Position numbers and translations under genes: made by a program. A stretch of DNA of 36,803 bases from the IMG/VR virus record IMGVR_UViG_3300042868_009078, positions 1 through 36,803 of that record. One strand, written 5' to 3'. The stretch's first letter is position 1. Every line of letters begins with the position of its first letter. The DNA is from a virus. Under the pieces are notes generated by a model, which made no database searches, had not been told where the DNA came from, and worked only from the letters and a program-made list of their open reading frames with translations. Below, piece by piece: positions 7,657-14,974 of this stretch.

Positions 7657-8097
7657 ATGATTTACGACCCATCAAATCCACTTCAAGTAAAGCAAGCCAT
7701 TGAAAAGATGAAGTACTTCCTATCTAAAGGAAAGCGATTTGAGCTCAAAGCAAAGCACTAAAAGCGTAGTATTTCCCAAAACAACTACTTACATCTTATT
7801 CTCTCGTTTTTTGGCGTAGAGACAGGCTACACGCTTCAAGAAGTCAAACAGGATATATTTAAAAAACATGTCAATCCTACTTTGTTTTATGAAGGCGAAT
7901 TTGATGGAGTGGTAAAAATTGAACGGTGGCGGAGTTCCGCAAGTCTCGACAAAGCCGAAATGACTTTGGCAATTGACCGATTCAGAAACTTTGCAAGTAG
8001 TGAGCTCGGGATTTATTTACCCGAACCAGAAGATCTAGTATTGCTTCAAGAAATTGAAAGAGAATTGAGTAAAACCAAAAATCAAGAGCATTTATGA
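7657..8097 (+). pseudogene. NinB-like recombination protein gene interrupted by in-frame TAA
   Basis: A 147-codon frame starting at ATG 7657, broken only by TAA at 7759-7761 (CAC TAA AAG). The 5' part encodes 34 residues (MIYDPSNPLQVKQAIEKMKYFL...). The 3' part continues in the same frame (KRSISQNNYLHLILSFFG...GIYLPEPEDL) with no good start codon. The QNNYLHL pattern resembles the SLDQN motif of lambda NinB/Orf recombination mediators, and the joined product has the length of such proteins. A single C-to-T change (CAA to TAA) would explain the break. Sequencing error or readthrough are alternatives. It sits among recombination genes, which supports the assignment. Confidence 0.7.
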
Positions 8098-8372
8098 AAC
8101 CAGAAATCAATTACGGTGATTTATTTCATGTTGAAAATAAAATTTCCAATCAGGAACATTTCGAAAGAAACAAAGATAGTTTTTCCAACCAATGCAGAAT
8201 AGTGTATGAGGCACTTCTTAGAGGCGAAAAACTTACAACAACAAAAGCATTGATTCAGTATGGAATAGGAGATTTACGTCGTAGAATCAAAGACCTCAAA
8301 GACATCTGGAATGTTGATATTTCAGACCAATATGTTGACGGGAAATTCAAAGAATATTTTTTAAACAATTAA
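8094..8372 (+). CDS. helix-turn-helix domain protein
   Basis: A 92-residue protein. Residues about 28-82 (NQCRIVYEALLRGEKLTTTKALIQYGIGDLRRRIKDL) match the pattern of the small winged-helix domain found in many phages, in which a local DNA element or gene order is controlled by 'rooted' HTH proteins (HTH_39-like). It starts in a 4-base overlap with the preceding frame. The role could be regulation or DNA recognition within the recombination block. Confidence 0.75.
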   Translation: MKPEINYGDLFHVENKISNQEHFERNKDSFSNQCRIVYEALLRGEKLTTTKALIQYGIGDLRRRIKDLKDIWNVDISDQYVDGKFKEYFLNN

Positions 8373-8385
8373 TATAAATACGATC

Positions 8386-9039
8386 ATGAACATTATTATC
8401 AAAAAGGCCGCCATTCGTAGCGGCATGTTTTTAAACTACGAATTTGAGCAAAGAGATGAAATCTCAAACAACAACATCAAAACGCAATCAGATGCGCCAA
8501 TTCATGATGATTTGGCAAAAGCATTTCGGCAACTGATTCCACACTTCGCTTTTATTACTGATGAAATATCAGAAGAGCTAGCGCGAAAATGCATCGACGA
8601 TCCAGAAACATTTATTTTTCAGCCATTGGAAGATGCTCCAGAGCCTAGAATCTATAATTTCCATGTTCATGAGTTTTCAATCATGGATAAAAAAGGATTG
8701 AATTTCGTTTCAATCTCAGGCTCAAAAACTTTGCTTTCAAAAGATACGATTAGTTTTTCAACTCCATCAGTTGACCTTGACAGCTTGAATGATTACAAGT
8801 TTGTTCAGCAGCTTTCAACTTTGGTAGAAGTTCTTAAAAAAGAAGTTCTGCTATACATGGAAGGTAAGCAATCAGAAAGACGTCAACTTGAAATGTTCAA
8901 AGATGAAGATTTAGAAGATGATGCAATTGAAATGACAATTTCCACAACCGATAAAAATGGAAATTTAAAAGAAGTAAAAACCAACACCAAAAAACTACAA
9001 AAGCTAGCTGAAAGTGTAAGCGCTTTTGAAGAAGATTAA
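8386..9039 (+). CDS. conserved phage protein of unknown function
   Basis: A 217-residue protein. The N-terminal half is mixed beta/alpha (MNIIIKKAAIRSGMFLNYEFEQ...), and the C-terminal 70 residues are acidic and helical (QSERRQLEMFKDEDLEDDAIE) with a Lys-rich stretch. Such proteins are common next to RecT and SNF2 genes in Bacteroidota phages, but no function is known to me. It follows the HTH gene by 13 bases and precedes the helicase by 12. Confidence 0.65.
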   Translation: MNIIIKKAAIRSGMFLNYEFEQRDEISNNNIKTQSDAPIHDDLAKAFRQLIPHFAFITDEISEELARKCIDDPETFIFQPLEDAPEPRIYNFHVHEFSIMDKKGLNFVSISGSKTLLSKDTISFSTPSVDLDSLNDYKFVQQLSTLVEVLKKEVLLYMEGKQSERRQLEMFKDEDLEDDAIEMTISTTDKNGNLKEVKTNTKKLQKLAESVSAFEED

Positions 9040-9051
9040 ATCTCAAACAAC

Positions 9052-10713
9052 ATGCAGATAATTGAACACCCAACTGAATTTCATGTAAAAATTGATTTCA
9101 ACAGGTTTAAAGTTGCTAATGAAAATAAAATAAAAAAGATTGACGGCACAAGGTTTTCATGGTCTCAAAAAGCATGGGTAGTTCCAATGTCAAAGCGTGA
9201 AGAATTGTTGGAAGTTCAGAAAATCACAAGAGCTGAGTGGATTGTAATTGATATTCGCCCCGAATTAACTGGGCCGATACCAACAATGCCAGATCTTGAC
9301 TTTGATATAGAAATTGTGAATTCTGACAACGGATATACTCCGCGGCCATATCAACTTCAAGGAATTGCCAGAGGTTTAGAACTCAAAAGGTTTATCAATG
9401 GTGACGAACAAGGTTTAGGAAAAACACTGCAATCTTTAGCTACTATTTATGCAGCACATTTGAAAGGCGAAGATGTTTTCCCATGCATAGTTGTAGCTCC
9501 ATCAACTACCAAAGTCAATTGGCAAAGAGAATGGAAAATGTGGACCGGTATTGACGCTTTAATTTTGGATAATAAAAACAAAGATACCTGGAATAGATTC
9601 TATGAAATGGGGATGAATAAAGTATTCATTGTCAATTACGAATCATTGAAAAAGTTCTTTGTAAAATCGATGCCAGCTAAAGGCCGTTACCGTTCATCTG
9701 ATATTGTAATGGATGAAAGGGTTAAGCTTTTCAAGTCAATCATTGTAGATGAAATTCACAGATTGAAAAATCCATCTTCTCAGCAAACCAAAATCGCTTT
9801 ACAACTTGCATTAGGCAAAAATTACAGAATTGGTTTAACCGGAACAATGGTGCCAAACAGACCTATCGAAGCAATGCCACAACTTGCAATTATCGGCAAA
9901 CTAAAAAGTGAAAAAGTATTTAAAGAACGGTATTGTGCCGGTGGTTCTGGAGCTTCAAATCTCAAGGAATTGAATTACATGCTTTACCAACATTGCTACT
10001 TTCGACGTGAGAAAAAAGAAGTTGCAAAAGATCTTCCAGAAAAGCAACGCCAAACAATTCTTTGCGATATCACAACTCGACTTGAATACAATAAAGCCAA
10101 GAATGAATTTGTTAGATGGCTTGAAGAACAAGGTTGTAACGATGAAGAAATTGCCAAAAAGATGCGAGGTGAAATCATGGTTAAAATGGGAGCATTGAAA
10201 CAAATTTCAGCAAAAGGAAAGTTAAATGAAGTCAAGGAGTTTGTTGAAGAAATTGTGGAATCAGGTGAAAAGATTATCATTTTCTGCAATCTTCATCATA
10301 TTGTTGACGAGGTTAAAAAATTGTTTCCAGGATCCGTTGAGGTTACTGGCAGATTATCTCAGGAAGAAAAGCAAAGATCAATTGATTCATTTCAGAACGA
10401 CCCAAAAGTAAAAGTAATTGTTTGTAACATAAAAGCTGCGGGTGTAGGAATTACATTAACAGCATCTTCCAGAGTTGCTTTTATCGAATATCCTTGGACT
10501 TATGCTGATTGTGCACAATGTGAAGATAGAGCGCACCGTATTGGTCAGAAAAATACCGTCATGTGTACCTATTTCCTAGGTGATAATACCATTGATGAAG
10601 AAATGTACCAAATGATTCAAAACAAGCGCCATATCGGCAACACAATCACTGGAGCTACCGACGAAATGGAAATGAGTTATATCGATAATGTTGTTAACAT
10701 TCTAAGAAAATAA
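9052..10713 (+). CDS. SNF2-family DEAD/H helicase
   Basis: A 553-residue SNF2-type ATPase. An N-terminal HARP-like or substrate domain (1-90) precedes the motor. Motif I is GDEQGLGKT (117-125), motif II is DEIH (233-236), motif III is GLTGT (about 264-268), and motif VI is near DRAHRIGQK (about 492-500), with AAGVGITLTASSR before it. Phage SNF2 proteins of this size act in replication-fork remodelling or recombination. The gene shares the tight spacing of the early operon (12 bases before, 3 after). Confidence 0.93.
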   Translation: MQIIEHPTEFHVKIDFNRFKVANENKIKKIDGTRFSWSQKAWVVPMSKREELLEVQKITRAEWIVIDIRPELTGPIPTMPDLDFDIEIVNSDNGYTPRPYQLQGIARGLELKRFINGDEQGLGKTLQSLATIYAAHLKGEDVFPCIVVAPSTTKVNWQREWKMWTGIDALILDNKNKDTWNRFYEMGMNKVFIVNYESLKKFFVKSMPAKGRYRSSDIVMDERVKLFKSIIVDEIHRLKNPSSQQTKIALQLALGKNYRIGLTGTMVPNRPIEAMPQLAIIGKLKSEKVFKERYCAGGSGASNLKELNYMLYQHCYFRREKKEVAKDLPEKQRQTILCDITTRLEYNKAKNEFVRWLEEQGCNDEEIAKKMRGEIMVKMGALKQISAKGKLNEVKEFVEEIVESGEKIIIFCNLHHIVDEVKKLFPGSVEVTGRLSQEEKQRSIDSFQNDPKVKVIVCNIKAAGVGITLTASSRVAFIEYPWTYADCAQCEDRAHRIGQKNTVMCTYFLGDNTIDEEMYQMIQNKRHIGNTITGATDEMEMSYIDNVVNILRK

Positions 10714-10716
10714 ATT

Positions 10717-11451
10717 ATGGCTAGACCTGAAAGAAATAGCGTCGATTATTTCCCATTTTTTTGCGAAGAAGGGAATAAGATGTTCTATTTAGAAGAAACT
10801 TACGGAAATGATGGATTTGCAGTATTTGTAAAGCTTCTAAGAGAGCTTGCAAAAACAGATTATCATTTCTTGAATTTATCAAAACCAAGCACAATGATGT
10901 ACTTATCTGCAAAGTGCAAAGTTCAAAAAGATGTACTTGAAGCGATCATAAATGACCTTGTTGATTTAGGGAAATTTGATGATGTTTTATGGAAGGAAAA
11001 TCGAGTTGTTTGGTGTCAAGATTTTATTGAAAGTATTCAAGATGCTTATAAAAAGCGAAATAATAAATGTATCACTTTTGACGGTTTACTCAGTCTTTTA
11101 GAAAGTTTAGGGATACGTAAACCCTCAAAAGGGACAACTATAGGACCCGTAAACACACAAAGAAAAGAAAAGGAAATAAAAGAAAAGGAAATAAAAGAAA
11201 ATTATGATGACAGAAAATTAAAATTTTCTTCCACACTCGAGCCTTATTTGAAAATTTATGGAAGGGAATTTCTGAATGATTTTTATAAATACTGGACCGA
11301 ACCAAACAAGTCAAAAACAAAATTCCGGCAAGAACTTGAAAAAACATGGGATTTAGAGCGGAGACTTGAAACATGGGCACGGAATGATAAAAACTTTAAA
11401 CCAATAACTCCAGATGGAAAACCAGCAACAACCTTCGCAAAAAACAGGTGA
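10717..11451 (+). CDS. replication initiator-like protein (DUF4373/DnaD-type)
   Basis: A 244-residue protein. Residues 1-110 (VDYFPFFCEEGNKMFYLEETYGNDGFAVFVKLL) match the Lin1244/DUF4373 winged-helix domain found at the N-terminus of phage replication proteins. A Lys/Glu repeat (KEKEIKEKEIKE, about 148-160, from a 15-base tandem repeat at 11164-11200) links it to a C-terminal region (residues 165-235) with a YKYWTE/WDLERRLETW pattern like DnaD/replisome organiser tails. It overlaps the DnaC-like gene by 38 bases, as expected for an initiator and loader pair. Confidence 0.85.
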   Translation: MARPERNSVDYFPFFCEEGNKMFYLEETYGNDGFAVFVKLLRELAKTDYHFLNLSKPSTMMYLSAKCKVQKDVLEAIINDLVDLGKFDDVLWKENRVVWCQDFIESIQDAYKKRNNKCITFDGLLSLLESLGIRKPSKGTTIGPVNTQRKEKEIKEKEIKENYDDRKLKFSSTLEPYLKIYGREFLNDFYKYWTEPNKSKTKFRQELEKTWDLERRLETWARNDKNFKPITPDGKPATTFAKNR

Positions 11452-12289
11452 AATCGAAATTCCTGATATTGGCATTCGAAAATACGAATATCTGAAAAGC
11501 CTCAAGCCTGAACTCAGAACTGAAACGCAAAAACAGCAAATTGAAACTTTTGAAGCAAAAAAAAGGCAAGCCACACCGGAACAAATCGACCTGCAGCACA
11601 ATTATTTCGACAAAATCCACGCGCCAAAAGATCAAAAGGAATTTTCAATTTCAGCTCGGCACCTTTGGGAGTTATTCAAATACAATTTTGAAAAAGTAAA
11701 CAAGCGGCCATTTGAGAAAGTTGCTGGAATAACAATTCCGAACCTAGAGCCGTTGATTTATTATTTTTCAAAAGATGATCGTTTTTTTGAATGTAAAAAT
11801 CTTTCGAAGTTGTCAGAACCTAGTTTTGACAAAGGTCTTTTAATCATCGGGACTTTTGGAAATGGCAAAACATCGACAATGAAAGTTTTTGAGCATATAT
11901 TCAAGGGAATTTCTGGAATCACTTTCAAAGGATATTCCGCAAATGAAGCGGTTGTAATGTTTGAAAAATGCAGTTCGGATATTCTTCGAGATGAATTTGA
12001 AAAAACTATGTTCAACGGAAATCGTTACTTCGATGATGTGAAAACCGAAAGAATGGCCAGCAACTTTGGCAAGGTAAATATCTTCAAAGAAATTTTTGAA
12101 GAACGATACAACCGAATGACTTCAAAAAATATTAAGACTTTCATCACTTGCAATTACAAAGATGGTTTTGAAGGCGATATCGAGGTTGCTGTTGATGAAT
12201 TTGGCGAAAAGTACGGAGGTCGCGTTTATGATCGGATTTTCGAGATGTACAACATCATTCTTTTCGAGGGCAAATCTTTCAGAAAATAG
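11414..12289 (+). CDS. DnaC-like helicase-loader ATPase
   Basis: A 291-residue AAA+ ATPase. Walker A is GTFGNGKT (146-153) and Walker B is probably RYFDDV (204-209). The N-terminal 100 residues would bind helicase or initiator. The C-terminus has FITCNY (sensor-1-like Asn) and an Arg-rich end (GRVYDRIFEM) typical of DnaC/IstB loaders. The overlap with the initiator-like gene supports a loader role. No phage DnaB-type helicase is present in the window, so the host helicase is the likely cargo. Confidence 0.85.
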   Translation: MENQQQPSQKTGEIEIPDIGIRKYEYLKSLKPELRTETQKQQIETFEAKKRQATPEQIDLQHNYFDKIHAPKDQKEFSISARHLWELFKYNFEKVNKRPFEKVAGITIPNLEPLIYYFSKDDRFFECKNLSKLSEPSFDKGLLIIGTFGNGKTSTMKVFEHIFKGISGITFKGYSANEAVVMFEKCSSDILRDEFEKTMFNGNRYFDDVKTERMASNFGKVNIFKEIFEERYNRMTSKNIKTFITCNYKDGFEGDIEVAVDEFGEKYGGRVYDRIFEMYNIILFEGKSFRK

Positions 12290-12291
12290 CC

Positions 12292-12513
12292 ATGACTTTC
12301 GCAACACAAAAAGCCAGACTTGTAAAGCAAATGAAACTTTACATTCAATTTTTGCAGCATTGTTCAACCGAAAAAGAACTTTTCAAACTACTTGCAGAAA
12401 TTCAATTTCTAAAATTGAAAATTGAAAAAATTAACCGAATGACCATGAGCGAAGCTTCTCAGGAAGCCCCATGCATTACCAAACAATTCGAAAGTAATTT
12501 CGAGAACATTTAA
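12292..12513 (+). CDS. small helical hypothetical protein
   Basis: A 73-residue protein, almost entirely helical (QKARLVKQMKLYIQFLQHC...LLAEIQFLKLKIEKINRM), likely a coiled coil. It starts 2 bases after the loader gene and ends 14 bases before the RuvC-like gene. No family recognised. The position suggests a replication accessory factor. Confidence 0.6.
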   Translation: MTFATQKARLVKQMKLYIQFLQHCSTEKELFKLLAEIQFLKLKIEKINRMTMSEASQEAPCITKQFESNFENI

Positions 12514-12527
12514 AACCCAAAACTTTT

Positions 12528-12953
12528 ATGGCAAAAATATTAATTGGCATCGATCCAGATGTTGATAAGTCGGGCTATGCTTTTATGATTGGCGACAAAA
12601 TCAAACTAGCCAATCTTACTTTTTTCGAACTGTTTGAAGAATTGAGTTTCTACAAAGAGCGAATTGAAAAGCCAACAGTATACGTAGAATGCGGTTTTTT
12701 AAACAAATCCAACTGGCACAAAAAGCAAGGCGGTTCATCAGCTGTTAACGCAATGATCGGCCAAAGAACCGGCGCCAACTTCGAAACGGCAAAAAAGATT
12801 TGTGAGATGTGTGAGTATCTAAATATCCCACATGTCAAAGTAAAACCAACAGCATCGAAAAAAGACGCTGCTTTCTTCAAGCAATTAACTGGCTCCAAAA
12901 TCAGGACCAATCAGGAGCAAAGGGACGCGTTAATGCTCATTGTAGGCCGTTAA
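12528..12953 (+). CDS. RuvC-like Holliday-junction resolvase
   Basis: A 141-residue RNase H-fold nuclease. Acidic residues in the RuvC pattern are Asp9 (IGIDPDVDKSG), Glu54 (VYVECG) and Asp133 (EQRDALML). Cellular RuvC is about 170 residues. This is a compact phage form. It would resolve recombination or replication junctions before packaging. It is the last gene of the first early operon, followed by a promoter and terminator region at 12975-13110. Confidence 0.85.
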   Translation: MAKILIGIDPDVDKSGYAFMIGDKIKLANLTFFELFEELSFYKERIEKPTVYVECGFLNKSNWHKKQGGSSAVNAMIGQRTGANFETAKKICEMCEYLNIPHVKVKPTASKKDAAFFKQLTGSKIRTNQEQRDALMLIVGR

Positions 12954-12974
12954 ACCTAAAAAAATTATTAATTC

Positions 12975-13011
12975 GTAATATTTATTATTACAAAGTAATA
13001 TATTTTATTAC
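12975..13011. promoter_or_regulatory. GTAATA/TATTAC operator array
   Basis: Half-sites GTAATA at 12975-12980 and 12995-13000 and TATTAC at 12986-12991 and 13006-13011 form overlapping palindromes, the last running into the -7 element. The same 14 bases TTTATTACATTTGT occur here (13004-13017) and before terS (20965-20978), so a common regulator is likely. It differs from the TTAGATA operators near the repressor. Confidence 0.6.
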
Positions 13012-13016
13012 ATTTG
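13009..13016 (+). promoter_or_regulatory. promoter -7 element TACATTTG
   Basis: An exact TAnnTTTG element. With the usual spacing, transcription would begin near 13020-13021, exactly where the first hairpin of the structured RNA opens. No clear TTG -33 element is visible, and the operator palindrome may recruit an activator instead. Confidence 0.6.
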
Positions 13017-13020
13017 TCGA

Positions 13021-13110
13021 GTTGAAAGTCGGAAGTCAACTTACATACGAAAAGACATCACAATCTTAAGCTAGTACCCGCCGACTCGGGGAACGCTTAA
13101 GATTTTTTTT
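13021..13110 (+). ncRNA. structured leader or small RNA with two kissing hairpin loops and a terminator
   Basis: Hairpin 1: AGTTGA (13020-13025) pairs with TCAACT (13036-13041). Its loop contains AGTCGG (13027-13032). Hairpin 2: CCCG (13077-13080) pairs with CGGG (13087-13090), with a six-base loop CCGACT (13081-13086) that is the exact complement of AGTCGG. Hairpin 2 is nested in a perfect 10-bp stem, AATCTTAAGC (13062-13071) with GCTTAAGATT (13095-13104), followed by eight T. A promoter lies directly upstream. It could be a stand-alone small RNA of about 90 nt or an attenuator in the leader of the methyltransferase gene 20 bases downstream. I do not recognise it as a known family. Confidence 0.65.
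13062..13110 (+). terminator. intrinsic terminator with extended stem
   Basis: A perfect 10-bp stem (13062-13071 with 13095-13104) followed by T8 (13103-13110). It ends the structured RNA that starts near 13021 and would also end read-through from the RuvC-like gene. If the kissing interaction competes with it, termination could be regulated. Confidence 0.8.
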
Positions 13111-13129
13111 ATTTTCTAAAAACACAATT

Positions 13130-14182
13130 ATGTTTCATCAAGAATTCTTCCCTACACCAGCTCACGTAATTGATTTAATGCAAATTGATGCATCGGGCAA
13201 GATTGTTTTAGAGCCACATGCCGGAAAGGGAGATATCGTGGATTACTGCATCAATCAAGGCGCTAGGCAAGTACTAGCTTTTGAAATCAATAAAGATTTA
13301 CAGCAAATTGTAAAGCAAAAAGCAACTCTTCTTGGCGAGGATTTTTTCGATTGTAAACCTGAACAGGTAAGCCATATCAACGCAATTTACATGAATCCGC
13401 CTTTCAGTAATGGTGAAAAGCACATCGTTCACGCATGGAACATCGCTCCAGAAGGATGCGAAATTATATCACTTTGTAACTATCAAACTATTGAAAACAA
13501 TAGTCGGTACGGTCAACTATCGAAAATCATTAGTTCTTATGGAATTTCGGAAAATCTAGGGGATTGCTTCTCTACGGCCGAAAGAACAACAGGAATTGAC
13601 ATTGGATTAATCAGGCTTTTTAAACCGATTGTTTCAAAAGAATTTGAGTTTGATGGTTTTTTCATGGAAGAAGATGAAGAGGAAATTCAAGGCGAAGGCA
13701 TAATGCAATATAATGAAATCAGAGCCTTAGTAAATCGCTATGTCGGTACTATGAAAATATTTGATCAGATGAAACTACAAGTTGATTCTGTCAATGCAAT
13801 GATTGGTCAGATAGGAATGACAAGGATAAGTATTGCAATTGGTCACGACAAGGATGTTACTACCAAAGAGCAGTTTTCTAAAATCATTCAAAAGAAGTCC
13901 TGGAACCACATATTTGCAAAGATGAATATGGAAAAATATGTGACTTCTGGCGTGATGAAGGACATAAATAAGTTTGTTGAAACTCAAGAGAAAGTTCCTT
14001 TCACAATGAAAAACATCTACAGAATGCTGCAAATAATTGTCGGTACCCGTCAAGAAACTTTTAATCGAGCACTGGAAGAAGCGATTGATAATTTCACAAA
14101 GCACACCCATGAAAATAGATTTTCAGTTGAAGGATGGAAAACCAATTTGGGCCACATGCTTAATAAAAAATTTATTTGCTAA
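13130..14182 (+). CDS. DNA adenine methyltransferase-like N-terminal part fused to DUF4942 (truncated by in-frame TAA)
   Basis: The 350-residue product starts with a class I methyltransferase: SAM-binding EPHAGKGDI (28-36) and the N6-adenine catalytic motif NPPF (89-92). From about residue 200 (YNEIRALVNRYVGTMKIFDQ) it matches DUF4942, a C-terminal domain common on Bacteroidota plasmids and phages. The frame stops at TAA 14180-14182, inside that domain, and continues in phase to 14539, so an intact protein would have about 469 residues. The methylase domain itself is complete and may still work. It lies 20 bases downstream of the terminated structured RNA and upstream of pcfK/pcfJ-like genes. 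Confidence 0.85.
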   Translation: MFHQEFFPTPAHVIDLMQIDASGKIVLEPHAGKGDIVDYCINQGARQVLAFEINKDLQQIVKQKATLLGEDFFDCKPEQVSHINAIYMNPPFSNGEKHIVHAWNIAPEGCEIISLCNYQTIENNSRYGQLSKIISSYGISENLGDCFSTAERTTGIDIGLIRLFKPIVSKEFEFDGFFMEEDEEEIQGEGIMQYNEIRALVNRYVGTMKIFDQMKLQVDSVNAMIGQIGMTRISIAIGHDKDVTTKEQFSKIIQKKSWNHIFAKMNMEKYVTSGVMKDINKFVETQEKVPFTMKNIYRMLQIIVGTRQETFNRALEEAIDNFTKHTHENRFSVEGWKTNLGHMLNKKFIC

Positions 14183-14539
14183 GGTATTATTGATACCGGA
14201 TGGAGTTTTTCAATACGTTACGATTCCTACAACAGCAGAAAAATAGATGATTTAGTGAAAGTTTTATGCAACATAACTGCAAAAAACTATAGTGATATTG
14301 GGGGTATTTACAGATTTAATTACAACAACAGAAACTTCGAAGTTGATGGAGTAAAGCCATTAGAAAAGAAATTTGATTTAGAGCCAAACAAGTGGTACCA
14401 GTGGGGATTTTTTGAAGTAAAATTCTTTAAGAAAGGCACTATGCATGTGAAATTCAGGGATGAAAACGAATGGTATTTGATCAATAAAGCATACGGAGAA
14501 TTAAAAGGCTTTTCGTTGCCAGAAACTTATAAAAAATAA
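14183..14539 (+). pseudogene. in-frame continuation of the DUF4942 protein after the TAA
   Basis: The same frame as the preceding gene continues for 118 codons. The first residues after the stop (GIIDTGWSFSIRYDSYNSRK) and then IDDLVKVLCNITAKNY carry on the DUF4942 pattern. The next stretch (NKWYQWGFFEVKFFKKG) is well-formed protein sequence. There is no ATG start. A GTG at 14255 is possible but not preceded by a good signal. Best explanation: one C-to-T change (CAA to TAA) or a sequencing error. Readthrough or re-initiation at GTG cannot be excluded. Confidence 0.65.
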
Positions 14540-14561
14540 TTACTAACCTAAAAATAAATTT

Positions 14562-14972
14562 ATGAAGACAACTACCGCATTCAAAGAAACCATCGAGCAG
14601 CATCTACAAGAAGTAGCATCTAAGGATGAACTATTCGCTAAAACTCTAAAAAAAGAAAACAAGAACATTCATGACTGCATTACTTACATTTTAAATCAGG
14701 TAAAAAGTTCAGGATGTAATGGTTTTGCAGATTCCGAAATATTCAACATGGCCATTCATTATTACGATGAAGATGATTTGAAACCAGGTAAAAAGATTGA
14801 CGCAAAAGTTGTTGTTAATCATACTGTAGAAATCACAGAACAGGACAAAGCTCATGCAAAAAAAATCGCTCTTGAAAAATTGATCGAAGAGGAAAAAGCC
14901 AAACTTACCAAAAAGAAAACTCCCAAAGTTGATATTGAGAATGAAGTCGAACAAGTTGATCTATTTTCCTGA
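14562..14972 (+). CDS. PcfK-like protein
   Basis: A 136-residue acidic, helical protein matching the PcfK family: MKTTTAFKETIEQHLQEVA at the start, IHDCITYILNQVKSSG in the middle, IFNMAIHYYDEDD, and a Lys/Glu-rich tail ending in VDLFS. PcfK was named from the conjugative plasmid pCF10 and is usually encoded directly before PcfJ in plasmids and phages. The role is unknown. It ends 2 bases before the PcfJ-like gene. Confidence 0.85.
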   Translation: MKTTTAFKETIEQHLQEVASKDELFAKTLKKENKNIHDCITYILNQVKSSGCNGFADSEIFNMAIHYYDEDDLKPGKKIDAKVVVNHTVEITEQDKAHAKKIALEKLIEEEKAKLTKKKTPKVDIENEVEQVDLFS

Positions 14973-14974
14973 TT

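Noticed and set aside
11164-11200. 15-base tandem repeat as a replication origin iteron
   Set aside because: It is in-frame and encodes a Lys/Glu linker in the initiator-like protein. AT-rich coding slippage is enough to explain it.
13775-14110. 111-residue minus-strand frame in the methyltransferase gene
   Set aside because: Antisense shadow of a well-supported gene, with no motif or start signal.
7759-14182. Reassignment of TAA to an amino acid across the phage
   Set aside because: Most other genes end properly with TAA next to a following start or second stop (for example 5080-5082, 6353-6355, 16298-16300), so TAA works as a stop. The two internal TAA are better explained singly.
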